NCBI GenBank assembly: GCA_963629305.1
Contig: CAVGIJ010000027.1
Coordinates: 1 to 14,050 of the forward strand
Direction: 5' to 3'
Length of the DNA: 14,050 nt
DNA from: UBA1227 sp963629305
GTDB taxonomy: Bacteria; Bacillota; Clostridia; Oscillospirales; Acutalibacteraceae
Part shown: piece after piece, positions 1-6,417 of the stretch
Layout of the letters: each line of letters opens with the position of its first letter
How positions within the stretch are numbered: position 1 is the stretch's first letter
Notes under the pieces: model-generated
What the model was told of the DNA's origin: nothing
Seen by the model: the letters and a program-made list of their open reading frames with translations, nothing else
Databases searched by the model: none
Translations under genes and position numbers: made by a program

Positions 1-208
1 CAAAAATAAGGCGCTGCTGATCGGGAGAAATTCCCTCTATGTCCTGAATTTTCGCCTTCACGCTGTCAATGCAGTCTCCGCTCTCAACTTGGAGCGTGAT
101 GCTTTTGCCCGTAATCGTCTTGACATAGATCTCCATTGCGCTTACGTTTACACACAGCACGGAACACATAACCAGCGTAAGTAACACACTCAATAATCTC
201 TTTTTCAT
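1..208 (-). CDS. Exported ubiquitin homologue, C-terminal part beyond the window
   Basis: Partial gene; 69 codons are visible and the 3' end lies left of base 1. Residues 1-24 form a Sec signal peptide: basic start MKKR, hydrophobic core LLSVLLTLVMCSVLCV, and a VNVSA end that fits signal peptidase I (Val at -3, Ala at -1). Residue 25 is Met and begins a ubiquitin fold: MEIYVKTITG, then KSITLQVESG, then DCIDSVKAKI, then QDIEGISPDQ, then QRLIF. Against human ubiquitin 1-45 I count 33 identities and no gaps. Lys6, Lys11, Lys27, Lys29 and Ile44 are kept; Lys33 is Ile and Pro37 is Ser. Lys48, Lys63 and the C-terminal GlyGly are outside the window. The ATG at 208 has a GGAGGC site 6 bases upstream. 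No lipobox is seen. B. fragilis BfUbb is a known exported ubiquitin homologue; whether this protein is that short or carries further surface domains cannot be seen. GC is about 45% by my count, not an outlier. The role is inferred to be outside the cell, possibly toward a eukaryotic host. Confidence 0.93.
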   Translation of the reverse strand, partial: MKKRLLSVLLTLVMCSVLCVNVSAMEIYVKTITGKSITLQVESGDCIDSVKAKIQDIEGISPDQQRLIF

Positions 209-366
209 CTTAGAGCCTCCAAAATTTTTAATTGTTGTTCGCGCAAAAAAACCGAAGGCAGGGCGCAATAAGCCCCGTCTTCGGCGATAAATGTTTTACT
301 GTTTTTGGGATTGTTTGACACTGCCAACCCCCAACCGATAGAACTGTCAACTCTGCCAATCGTCAT
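205..366 (-). CDS. Small ORF (53 aa) upstream of and coupled to the ubiquitin gene
   Basis: ATG at 366 is preceded by GGGGAGGA with 7-base spacing. The frame runs 53 codons to a TGA that overlaps the ubiquitin start in the sequence ATGA (208-205). The peptide starts MTIGRVDSSIGWGLAV and ends LREQQLKILEALR; it has no signal peptide and no family I recognise. Its 3' half contains a strong terminator hairpin, so the coding sequence and the hairpin constrain each other. It may be a leader peptide whose translation controls read-through into the ubiquitin gene and feeds ribosomes to it, or a real small protein. It could also be a chance frame over a structured leader, but the strong ribosome site and the exact ATGA overlap argue against that. 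I see no run of one amino acid that would mark a classical amino-acid attenuator. Confidence 0.55.
   Translation of the reverse strand: MTIGRVDSSIGWGLAVSNNPKNSKTFIAEDGAYCALPSVFLREQQLKILEALR
215..220 (-). promoter_or_regulatory. Ribosome binding site of the ubiquitin gene
   Basis: On the minus strand GGAGGC is followed by 6 bases and then ATG at 208. It lies inside the last codons of the upstream small ORF. It decides the ubiquitin gene start and shows bacterial translation signals. Confidence 0.85.
245..285 (-). terminator. Intrinsic terminator / possible attenuator before the ubiquitin gene
   Basis: Arms at 252-264 and 272-284 pair over 13 positions with one mismatch (258/278) and one wobble. 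On the minus strand the closing CTTCGG arm is followed by seven T residues (251-245). This is a standard rho-independent terminator reading leftwards. It lies 177 bases after the putP stop and 37 bases before the ubiquitin ATG. It may end putP transcripts. Because there is no room for a promoter plus leader between it and the ubiquitin start, transcription of that gene should have to pass through it. Confidence 0.8.
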
Positions 367-373
367 TGTCGGG

Positions 374-381
374 TCCTCCCC
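374..381 (-). promoter_or_regulatory. Ribosome binding site of the small leader ORF
   Basis: GGGGAGGA on the minus strand lies 7 bases before ATG at 366. It is the main reason for treating the small frame as translated. Confidence 0.6.
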
Positions 382-393
382 TACATCTCTATG

Positions 394-427
394 ATTGTAG
401 AGTAACAGATTTTTATCTTTTTTTCAA
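394..427 (-). promoter_or_regulatory. Candidate promoter of the small ORF / ubiquitin transcript
   Basis: On the minus strand TTGAAA (427-422) is followed after 17 bases by TACTCT (404-399); an overlapping TACAAT (399-394) is a second possible -10 box. Start of transcription would fall near 385-392, a few bases before the small ORF's ribosome site. The boxes are imperfect, so this is tentative. Confidence 0.4.
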
Positions 428-435
428 CAGATTTT
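404..435. repeat. 10-bp direct repeat, period 22, over the candidate promoter
   Basis: AACAGATTTT occurs at 404-413 and again at 426-435. The 22-base period is about two helical turns, and the copies flank or overlap the -35 box and the spacer of the candidate promoter. This spacing suits a regulator bound to one DNA face, but A/T-rich repeats can also arise by chance. Confidence 0.35.
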
Positions 436-461
436 AAGTTTTTCGATGATGCCTTTAAGCC

Positions 462-1967
462 TTAGTCATCAATAGAGTTGTCTGTTGCCCTCTCAAAAAG
501 CTTTTCAACTTCCTCTGACGGCTTTTTTGAAATGAGAGTAACAACAACGGCACAAAGAGCTCCGATAACAAATCCCGGGAACAGTTCATACACGCCTGTT
601 TTTTCCGAAAGGAATATAAGCCAAAGGATGTCCGTAAGAGCTCCGCCTACAATTCCCGCTATAGCACCTTCGTATGTAAAGCGTTTCCAGAAAAGCGAGA
701 GAAGTACAACCGGTCCGAATGCAGCGCCGAAAATACCCCAAGCGTTTTCAACCATGTTCATGATGGCCTGTGCCCCGGAGCCCTTTGAGCTTGCTATGAA
801 ATAAGCAACAACCGAAACAACAAGAACCAATATTCTTCCTACCCAGAGAATCTCCTTTTCGGATGCGTTCTTTCTGAGCGGTTTATATATATCACTCGTG
901 AATGACGAACTTGCAACAAGAAGCTGCGAGTCAGCAGTTGACATGGAAGCCGCAATAATTGCCGCGAGAAGAACGCCGGAAAGGAATGCCGGGAAATAGC
1001 GTCTTGAAAGTGCGATAAATACGGTCTTTTGAAGTCCCTGTGAGAGAAGCTCTTCACCGAGAAGCACACGTCCGAAGTATGCAATTAAAATGGTTGCAAC
1101 AAGAGAAATAATAACCCAAATGATTGCAACTGTTGCGGACTTCTTAACCATTGACGGCTTTTCAATAGACATAAATCTTACGATTATGTGCGGCATGCCG
1201 AAATAGCCGAGACCCCATGCAAGACCTGAAAGTATTTCCTGCCATGAAGCATCAAATACATTGGCAACAAATGCAGGATAAGTAGTGTCAGCCGAAACTA
1301 TCTCGGCAAGGTTTGCGGGATCTGCTGCTCCGAGATCACCCGAAACAACAACAATTATAGGAACTGCTATAAGCGCAAAGAGCATGAGAAGCCCCTGGAA
1401 GAAGTCTGTCCAACATACTGCTTTAAATCCGCCGAGGAATGTGTATACGATAATAATTGCGGCAAAAATAAACATAGCGAGTCCTTCGGAAAGAGAAGGA
1501 ACAAGTTGAACAAATACAGTTGTTCCGGCAACGAAAGCGGATGCAACATAAAGGGTGAAACTTACAAGGAATACCACCGCGCAGATAATTGCGAGTATGT
1601 TGTTTTTCGCATGAAATCTGTTTGTGAGATATTGCGGAAGTGTTATTGAGTCATCCGCAGCCTTTGAAAACTTACGAAGTCTCTTCGCAACAAGAATCCA
1701 GTTGGCGATTGTTCCGATACCGAGACCTATACCAATCCATGCCTGTCCGAGTCCGAACGCAAGGATTGACCCCGGAAGACCCATAAGAAGCCATGCGGAC
1801 ATATCCGATGCCTGAGCGGAAAGAGCGGTTACCCACGGCCCCATGGAACGGCCGCCGAGGAAATACTCTTTTTCACTGTTATTGTTCTTAGTCTTAAAGA
1901 AAAAGAACACGCCTATGCCGAGCATAAGCACGAAATAAAGCACGAATGCCAATATTTCATAATTCAT
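462..1967 (-). CDS. putP: Sodium/proline symporter (SSF family)
   Basis: Imports L-proline with Na+ across the cytoplasmic membrane, for nutrition or osmoprotection. It has 501 residues, almost exactly the length of E. coli PutP, and is hydrophobic throughout, in keeping with the family's 13 membrane helices. ASDMSAW at 53-59 matches the Na+-binding stretch of helix 2, with Asp55 and Ser57 in the same positions as in E. coli; the usual Gly58 is Ala. SMSTADSQLLVASS (341-354) holds the second Na+-site Ser/Thr pair, and GYFGMPHIIVRFM (254-266) is the typical PutP motif. ATG at 1967 has GGTGGAG 5 bases upstream. It is single-gene, bounded by a terminator upstream (2140-2175) and the terminator at 245-285 downstream, with its own promoter. 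The substrate is inferred from family resemblance; other SSF solutes cannot be fully excluded. Confidence 0.93.
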   Translation of the reverse strand: MNYEILAFVLYFVLMLGIGVFFFFKTKNNNSEKEYFLGGRSMGPWVTALSAQASDMSAWLLMGLPGSILAFGLGQAWIGIGLGIGTIANWILVAKRLRKFSKAADDSITLPQYLTNRFHAKNNILAIICAVVFLVSFTLYVASAFVAGTTVFVQLVPSLSEGLAMFIFAAIIIVYTFLGGFKAVCWTDFFQGLLMLFALIAVPIIVVVSGDLGAADPANLAEIVSADTTYPAFVANVFDASWQEILSGLAWGLGYFGMPHIIVRFMSIEKPSMVKKSATVAIIWVIISLVATILIAYFGRVLLGEELLSQGLQKTVFIALSRRYFPAFLSGVLLAAIIAASMSTADSQLLVASSSFTSDIYKPLRKNASEKEILWVGRILVLVVSVVAYFIASSKGSGAQAIMNMVENAWGIFGAAFGPVVLLSLFWKRFTYEGAIAGIVGGALTDILWLIFLSEKTGVYELFPGFVIGALCAVVVTLISKKPSEEVEKLFERATDNSIDD

Positions 1968-2000
1968 TTTAACTCCACCAATCTTTTAAAATACCGAGGT

Positions 2001-2029
2001 ATTGTAACACAGCAAAGGTGCAAACGCAA
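2001..2029 (-). promoter_or_regulatory. putP promoter (proximal)
   Basis: On the minus strand TTGCGT (2029-2024), a 17-base spacer and TACAAT (2006-2001); TG one base before the -10 box makes it an extended -10. The leader to the putP ATG is roughly 25-30 bases. Confidence 0.6.
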
Positions 2030-2035
2030 TAGAGA

Positions 2036-2054
2036 ACAAAGTATAATACTTTGT
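2036..2054. promoter_or_regulatory. 19-bp perfect palindrome, candidate operator of putP
   Basis: ACAAAGTAT, one central base, then ATACTTTGT: nine perfectly paired bases per arm. It lies just upstream of the proximal putP -35 box and at the start site of the distal promoter. Such a place and symmetry fit a dimeric repressor or activator. The regulator is not known; the neighbouring TetR protein is one candidate. There is no T-tract on either side to make it a terminator. Confidence 0.5.
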
Positions 2055-2061
2055 ATAGACC

Positions 2062-2070
2062 ATTATAACA
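2062..2070 (-). promoter_or_regulatory. Second, distal putP promoter (extended -10)
   Basis: TGTTATAAT on the minus strand is a perfect extended -10 box. No good -35 box is seen at 16-18 bases. Transcription would begin near 2055, at the edge of the 19-bp palindrome. Confidence 0.4.
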
Positions 2071-2139
2071 TATAATTACTAAAAATTGCGTAAATACCAC
2101 ATTTATTTAATAGACTTTACTTGGTATAATACAACGAAC

Positions 2140-2175
2140 AAAAAAGAAAATCCGAACATTATGCTCGGATTTTCT
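2140..2175 (-). terminator. Intrinsic terminator after the ABC/TetR operon
   Basis: AGAAAATCCGA (2145-2155) pairs perfectly with 2165-2175, and the stem can extend inward through a G-U pair. On the minus strand the hairpin is followed by a run of T (2145-2140). It lies 36 bases after the tetR stop and isolates putP from the operon. Confidence 0.88.
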
Positions 2176-2211
2176 CATCTGCTTACATGTCTTTTTATTT
2201 TGTAACAGCTA

Positions 2212-2796
2212 TTAGGCTCTGATATACGAAAGAAGATTTCTAAGTGACTTCGTAGAGTAGTCCTTAAGCGGATAGTTACCGCCGCAGATACACCAATCAT
2301 AAAGAAGTCCACGCTCAATAAGGGCATACATTTTAACAATTTCATTGCAGGATAGGTCCGAACGCAATTCTCCGGACTTTTGTCCATCTGAAACAACCGC
2401 CCGCAGAAGCTTGTAATAAATGCGTGAGTAATCAACAAATTGCTTCTCACCTTTTGTTACAAGCTGTGACGAATAAAGACGTGCGACCAGGTCAATTGAA
2501 ATTGAGTCCTCAATCATTCCGAAAAGTCGTTCGTTCATATAGATAAGCTTTTCAAAAGCACTGTCGACTTTAAGAACATCCGGCCATATCTCCGTATACT
2601 TTTCATCAAAGAGATATGCAAGTGTTCCCATCAGTTCATCTTTTGTCTTGAAATAATGGTAAAATGAACCTTTGGATGTTCCGGATTCCTTTATAATTTC
2701 ATCAACTGTAGTATCCTCATAGCCATATTCATAGAACAGTTTCCAAGCGGCAGATACTATTTTACTTTTTGTATTTTTTGAATCTTTTTTTGCCAT
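2212..2796 (-). CDS. TetR/AcrR-family transcriptional regulator
   Basis: 194 residues, the usual TetR size. The N-terminal DNA-binding domain spans about 8-55, with TTVDEIIKESGTSKGSFYHYF (29-49) forming the helix-turn-helix; the SKGSFYHYFKTKDEL stretch is typical of the family. The rest is a helical ligand and dimer domain with no specific match that I recognise. It starts 33 bases after the permease stop, with AGGACGG 8 bases before the ATG, so it is very likely the last gene of the exporter operon. The usual job for a TetR protein beside an ABC exporter is to repress that exporter until a toxic ligand binds. Its operator is not certain; a palindrome lies at 2036-2054 beyond the terminator. 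Confidence 0.88.
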   Translation of the reverse strand: MAKKDSKNTKSKIVSAAWKLFYEYGYEDTTVDEIIKESGTSKGSFYHYFKTKDELMGTLAYLFDEKYTEIWPDVLKVDSAFEKLIYMNERLFGMIEDSISIDLVARLYSSQLVTKGEKQFVDYSRIYYKLLRAVVSDGQKSGELRSDLSCNEIVKMYALIERGLLYDWCICGGNYPLKDYSTKSLRNLLSYIRA

Positions 2797-2829
2797 CCCG
2801 AAAACCGTCCTATGGATTTGTTTTAGTTT

Positions 2830-5800
2830 TTATTCAACAGACTTAAGCGATTCAACCATCTTTATATGCTTTAAGTTAAAGTGCATAATGAGGTTTACGA
2901 CAACAGCAAAGATAAGTGTGAGTGCCGCCGCAAACAAGAAGCTCGAAAAATCAAGCTGTGTACCGAATGTAACGGTATCAATATCTATGGCTGAAACGAT
3001 AAGTCTCTGAACCGGTATACCGAGCACCAGACCGAGAAGAATTCCGAGAAGAGTAAGCACGATATTTTCGCGGTAGATGTATGCCGACACCTCTCCGTCA
3101 TAGAAGCCGAGAACCTTAAGCGTTGCAAGTTCTCTTATACGCTCGTTTACGTTTATGTTGTTCAGGTTATAAAGAACTACAAAGGCAAGAGCTGCCGCTG
3201 CAATTATAAGCACAATGATAACCATATTGAGTGAATGAATGATATTTTCAAAGCTGCTCTGCACAACAGATGTGTAAACGGAACCGTTTACTTCTTCATA
3301 CTCGTTTATTTCATTTTCGAGCTGAATCTTTTCAGCCTTTGATACTCCGTCCTTGAGCCTTGTGTAAAGGTAGGTAAACTCAGGTGCATTGCCTGTAACC
3401 TCTTCATAATAAGACGGCGTCATATATACATAATGGAAAGTGTAGTTCTCAACTATGGCAGCAACCTTGACATCATAGGATACATCCTTTGAGCCCTCTG
3501 TCCATGAGATTTTTACGGTATCTCCGACTTTGGTGTCAGTCTTGTCGGCAAATTTCTTTGTTATTATTGCACCATCGTTTGTAAGAGTCCGGTCTTTGCC
3601 GCGCTTGTTCTCAAGTTTGACAAAGTCACCGAGTTTCGATGCATCCTCCGGAACAAGGACATCAACTTCAAGTTCATTATCTGTTCTGTCTGATGTGCCT
3701 TTGCAAACCTTCAGTTCTGCAGGCATTGTGTCCTCAACAACAGCCATATCGTTTATGTCCTCAACAATGATGTCATCGGATGTAACCGGATTCTTAAGAA
3801 CTACCTGTAAGTCGTACTGTGCAATACCGTCATTTCCGTATTGCTTATCAATAACCGCGCTTACTGAGTCTGACAATCCGAATCCCGCAAGAATAAGTGC
3901 GGTACATCCGCCTATTCCCACAAGAGTCATTATAAATCTCTTCGGATTTCTGAAAAGGTTTCTGACCGTAATCTTTGATGTAAAGCTGAGTTTTGACCAA
4001 ATTGCGTCAACATTTTCAAGAAGTACACGTTTTCCTTCCTTCGGCGGCTTCGGTCTCATAAGAACGGCAGGAACAGCCATAAGTTCGTTTCTGCACGCCC
4101 AGAGTGCGGCGCCACATGTTGAAAGAACGGCTATTGCCATTGCAAGGACAATGTATCCGAAGATGTAGTGAATTCTGAGACTCGGAAGGTCGTACATAAT
4201 TCCCCATGCGGCAAATATTGCTTTCGGGAAAATAATGAATCCGACTGAAATTCCTATTACGGAACCGATAAGTGACGCGGAAAGTGCATAGAGAAGATAC
4301 TTTGATACGATTGTTTCGTTTCCGTATCCGAGTGCTTTAAGCGTACCGAGTTGTGTTCTCTCTTCCTCAACCATTCGCGTCATGGTTACAAGACATATGA
4401 GTGTTGAAACTATGAAGAAGAATGTCGGGAACACCTTTGCAAGAGACTTCATGTTATAAGAAACAGAACCGTATCCGGTGTATCCCGGAGAATCATCTCT
4501 TGTATATACGTTAAGATATGCATCGTCAAGAGAATCGAGAAGATTCGTTGCCTTGTCGAGCTTTGTTCTTGCGGCAAGAAGCTGTTCATTTACGGAAGCT
4601 TCCGTTGCGGCATATTTCCCCTCATACTCTTCAAGGTTCTTGGCTGCAGCTTCAGCCTGTGATTTTTTAAGTTCCAGTTGATTCATCGCCTGCTGATAAG
4701 AAGAATCTGCCTCAAGTTCGCCCATTTTAAGGTCAATATTCGCGTCCTGAAGTTTTTGCTTATATGTTTCAAGCTGGGACTTCGCGCTCTTAAGCTTTGC
4801 ATTTGCAGTGTTGAGATCGGTCTTTGCCTGAGTGAGCTGTGCATTTGCCGAATCAAGCTTTGCTTTTCCGGCACTGTACTCATTTTGTGCATTTTGCAGG
4901 TCTTTTTTTGCCTGTGCAAGTTCCGCATTGTAATCGGACATGGCATCACTTATTACCTGAGACGCATCTGCCGCCATTCCCTGTCCGGTAACTCCGGCTG
5001 CCGCACGAAGTCTCTTCGCAAGGTCGGGGTTTACATCTTCAACCTGCTTTGCAAGTCCCTCAAGATCAAGGTCCTCCATATTTTGATTGTAATTACTCAA
5101 AACTTGGTCGGAAACCATCTGTGTTGTAGAGAGCATCTGCTCGGTTGACTTTATCTGGTTTTCCGCAGATGAAATCTCTATTTTCGCATCTGTAAGTTGA
5201 TCCTTTGCGTCGTTGTATTCATTCAGTTTTGTGTCATACTCCTGCTGCTTTGCAGACAGAAGAGCTTCATAATTTGTAACCTGAGAATAATAAGAATTAT
5301 ACTTCTTCAGTTGGGATGAATACTTTGAGTTTCCGCTGCTTATTTGAGAAAGTGCAGCTGCGTATTTGGAATCAATCTCATTTTGATACTCCTGGAGAGC
5401 GGCATCGCCTTCATTTGCATATCTTCTTAAAGTTTCAAGTTCCTCTTGAGCCTCGGCAAGTTTGCTCGTTGCGTATGCTTCAGCCTTTGAATAAGTTTCT
5501 TCACCGTCCATAATCTTTGCGGGAAGAGTGATATAAAGATCAGCAACCGTATCTGATACTATCGAATCGGTCGCCTCACGTATTCTGTCGGCAACAGGTT
5601 CTATAAAGTCATCATACTCATCTGTGTACGGTTCATACTCATCGGAGCCCGAAACCTTGATATACGCTTCGCTGTAGTAGTTTACATCTTCTTTAAAGGT
5701 CTCCTGTGGGATGTATATGTAGTCACCGAGTTTTCCGGAGCCCGCAGTTGTCGAACCGCGTTCAAAGGAGAGATAATACGGTGTCTCAACTATACCGACA

Positions 5801-6417
5801 ATTGTAAATTCGGTTGTTTCAAGAGAATCGCTCATACTCTCGCCGTCTCCGGCAATTTTTATAACCTCTCCGACTTTGAATTCCTCAGGTGTTGTAAGAC
5901 CTGAATCCGTAATGACACATTCACCGACATCATCGGGCCATTCACCGTCTATGAGTGAAAGCCTGTTGATGTATGTCGGATCATCCTCGCCGTTTTGAAA
6001 GGCAATAGCCTTGTCAACATCAAGGGCATATGCTCTTATCGTAAGCTGGGAACCGTCAATATCTACAAGTCCCTCGAATTGCGGGTCATCCTCATCATTG
6101 AGCATCTGTACGAATCCGTCTGCAAACTTCTGGCCCACGACGGTCTCAACACCGTCAATCTGAGAAATTTTCTCAATTTCATCATCATAAATACCGATAT
6201 TCGACTGAACGCGAAGATCCATAAGGTTATTTGTTTCAAAATACTTCTCCGCAGTATCTATCATATCCGGGTAAGTTGCCTTGAATCCGACAAAGAAACT
6301 GGTTCCGAGAGCAACTATCGCAATGATGGAAATAAATCTGCTAAGGGTATTTTTTACAGACCGTCGGGTGTCGGTCTTATACGCTTTAGTCATATTAATC
6401 TTCATTTCAGTTACCAC
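2830..6417 (-). CDS. FtsX-type ABC permease with long extracellular coiled coil
   Basis: 1195 residues, membrane part of an ABC exporter of the FtsX/MacB superfamily with two FtsX modules. About eight helices are visible: 26-46, 661-682, 706-730, 752-774, 828-848, 1063-1085, 1118-1140 and 1158-1180. The first outer region (47-655) begins with a MacB-like domain and continues into a coiled coil around 305-635, rich in Ala, Gln, Lys and Glu. The second outer domain is about 850-1055. RTQLGTLKALG (687-697) and RIRELATLKVLGF (1093-1105) follow helices 2 and 6 and are the regions that contact the ATPase in this superfamily. The start is GTG at 6417 with AAAGGA 5 bases upstream, overlapping the ATPase stop by 7 bases; ATG at 6405 is an alternative. 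Such pumps may work mechanically across the envelope, for peptides, lipids or antimicrobials. The substrate is unknown. Confidence 0.9.
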   Translation of the reverse strand: MVTEMKINMTKAYKTDTRRSVKNTLSRFISIIAIVALGTSFFVGFKATYPDMIDTAEKYFETNNLMDLRVQSNIGIYDDEIEKISQIDGVETVVGQKFADGFVQMLNDEDDPQFEGLVDIDGSQLTIRAYALDVDKAIAFQNGEDDPTYINRLSLIDGEWPDDVGECVITDSGLTTPEEFKVGEVIKIAGDGESMSDSLETTEFTIVGIVETPYYLSFERGSTTAGSGKLGDYIYIPQETFKEDVNYYSEAYIKVSGSDEYEPYTDEYDDFIEPVADRIREATDSIVSDTVADLYITLPAKIMDGEETYSKAEAYATSKLAEAQEELETLRRYANEGDAALQEYQNEIDSKYAAALSQISSGNSKYSSQLKKYNSYYSQVTNYEALLSAKQQEYDTKLNEYNDAKDQLTDAKIEISSAENQIKSTEQMLSTTQMVSDQVLSNYNQNMEDLDLEGLAKQVEDVNPDLAKRLRAAAGVTGQGMAADASQVISDAMSDYNAELAQAKKDLQNAQNEYSAGKAKLDSANAQLTQAKTDLNTANAKLKSAKSQLETYKQKLQDANIDLKMGELEADSSYQQAMNQLELKKSQAEAAAKNLEEYEGKYAATEASVNEQLLAARTKLDKATNLLDSLDDAYLNVYTRDDSPGYTGYGSVSYNMKSLAKVFPTFFFIVSTLICLVTMTRMVEEERTQLGTLKALGYGNETIVSKYLLYALSASLIGSVIGISVGFIIFPKAIFAAWGIMYDLPSLRIHYIFGYIVLAMAIAVLSTCGAALWACRNELMAVPAVLMRPKPPKEGKRVLLENVDAIWSKLSFTSKITVRNLFRNPKRFIMTLVGIGGCTALILAGFGLSDSVSAVIDKQYGNDGIAQYDLQVVLKNPVTSDDIIVEDINDMAVVEDTMPAELKVCKGTSDRTDNELEVDVLVPEDASKLGDFVKLENKRGKDRTLTNDGAIITKKFADKTDTKVGDTVKISWTEGSKDVSYDVKVAAIVENYTFHYVYMTPSYYEEVTGNAPEFTYLYTRLKDGVSKAEKIQLENEINEYEEVNGSVYTSVVQSSFENIIHSLNMVIIVLIIAAAALAFVVLYNLNNINVNERIRELATLKVLGFYDGEVSAYIYRENIVLTLLGILLGLVLGIPVQRLIVSAIDIDTVTFGTQLDFSSFLFAAALTLIFAVVVNLIMHFNLKHIKMVESLKSVE

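Noticed and set aside
1..208. Ubiquitin sequence as eukaryotic contamination or a chimeric contig end
   Set aside because: The same frame carries a bacterial Sec signal peptide, a GGAGG ribosome site and a bacterial leader, and runs without a break into putP. Read-level checks would still be useful because the gene meets the window edge.
1..208. Lipoprotein signal in the ubiquitin precursor
   Set aside because: Cys15 and Cys19 are preceded by Met and Leu, not the Gly/Ala/Ser of a lipobox; a signal peptidase I site fits better.
209..440. T-box or known riboswitch in the ubiquitin leader
   Set aside because: No T-box TGGNACCGCG element and no core I could match to a riboswitch class; only the terminator and the small ORF are supported.
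3530..4168. 212-codon open frame on the plus strand
   Set aside because: Antisense shadow of the ABC permease, Ser/Thr-rich as expected for the complement of such a gene.
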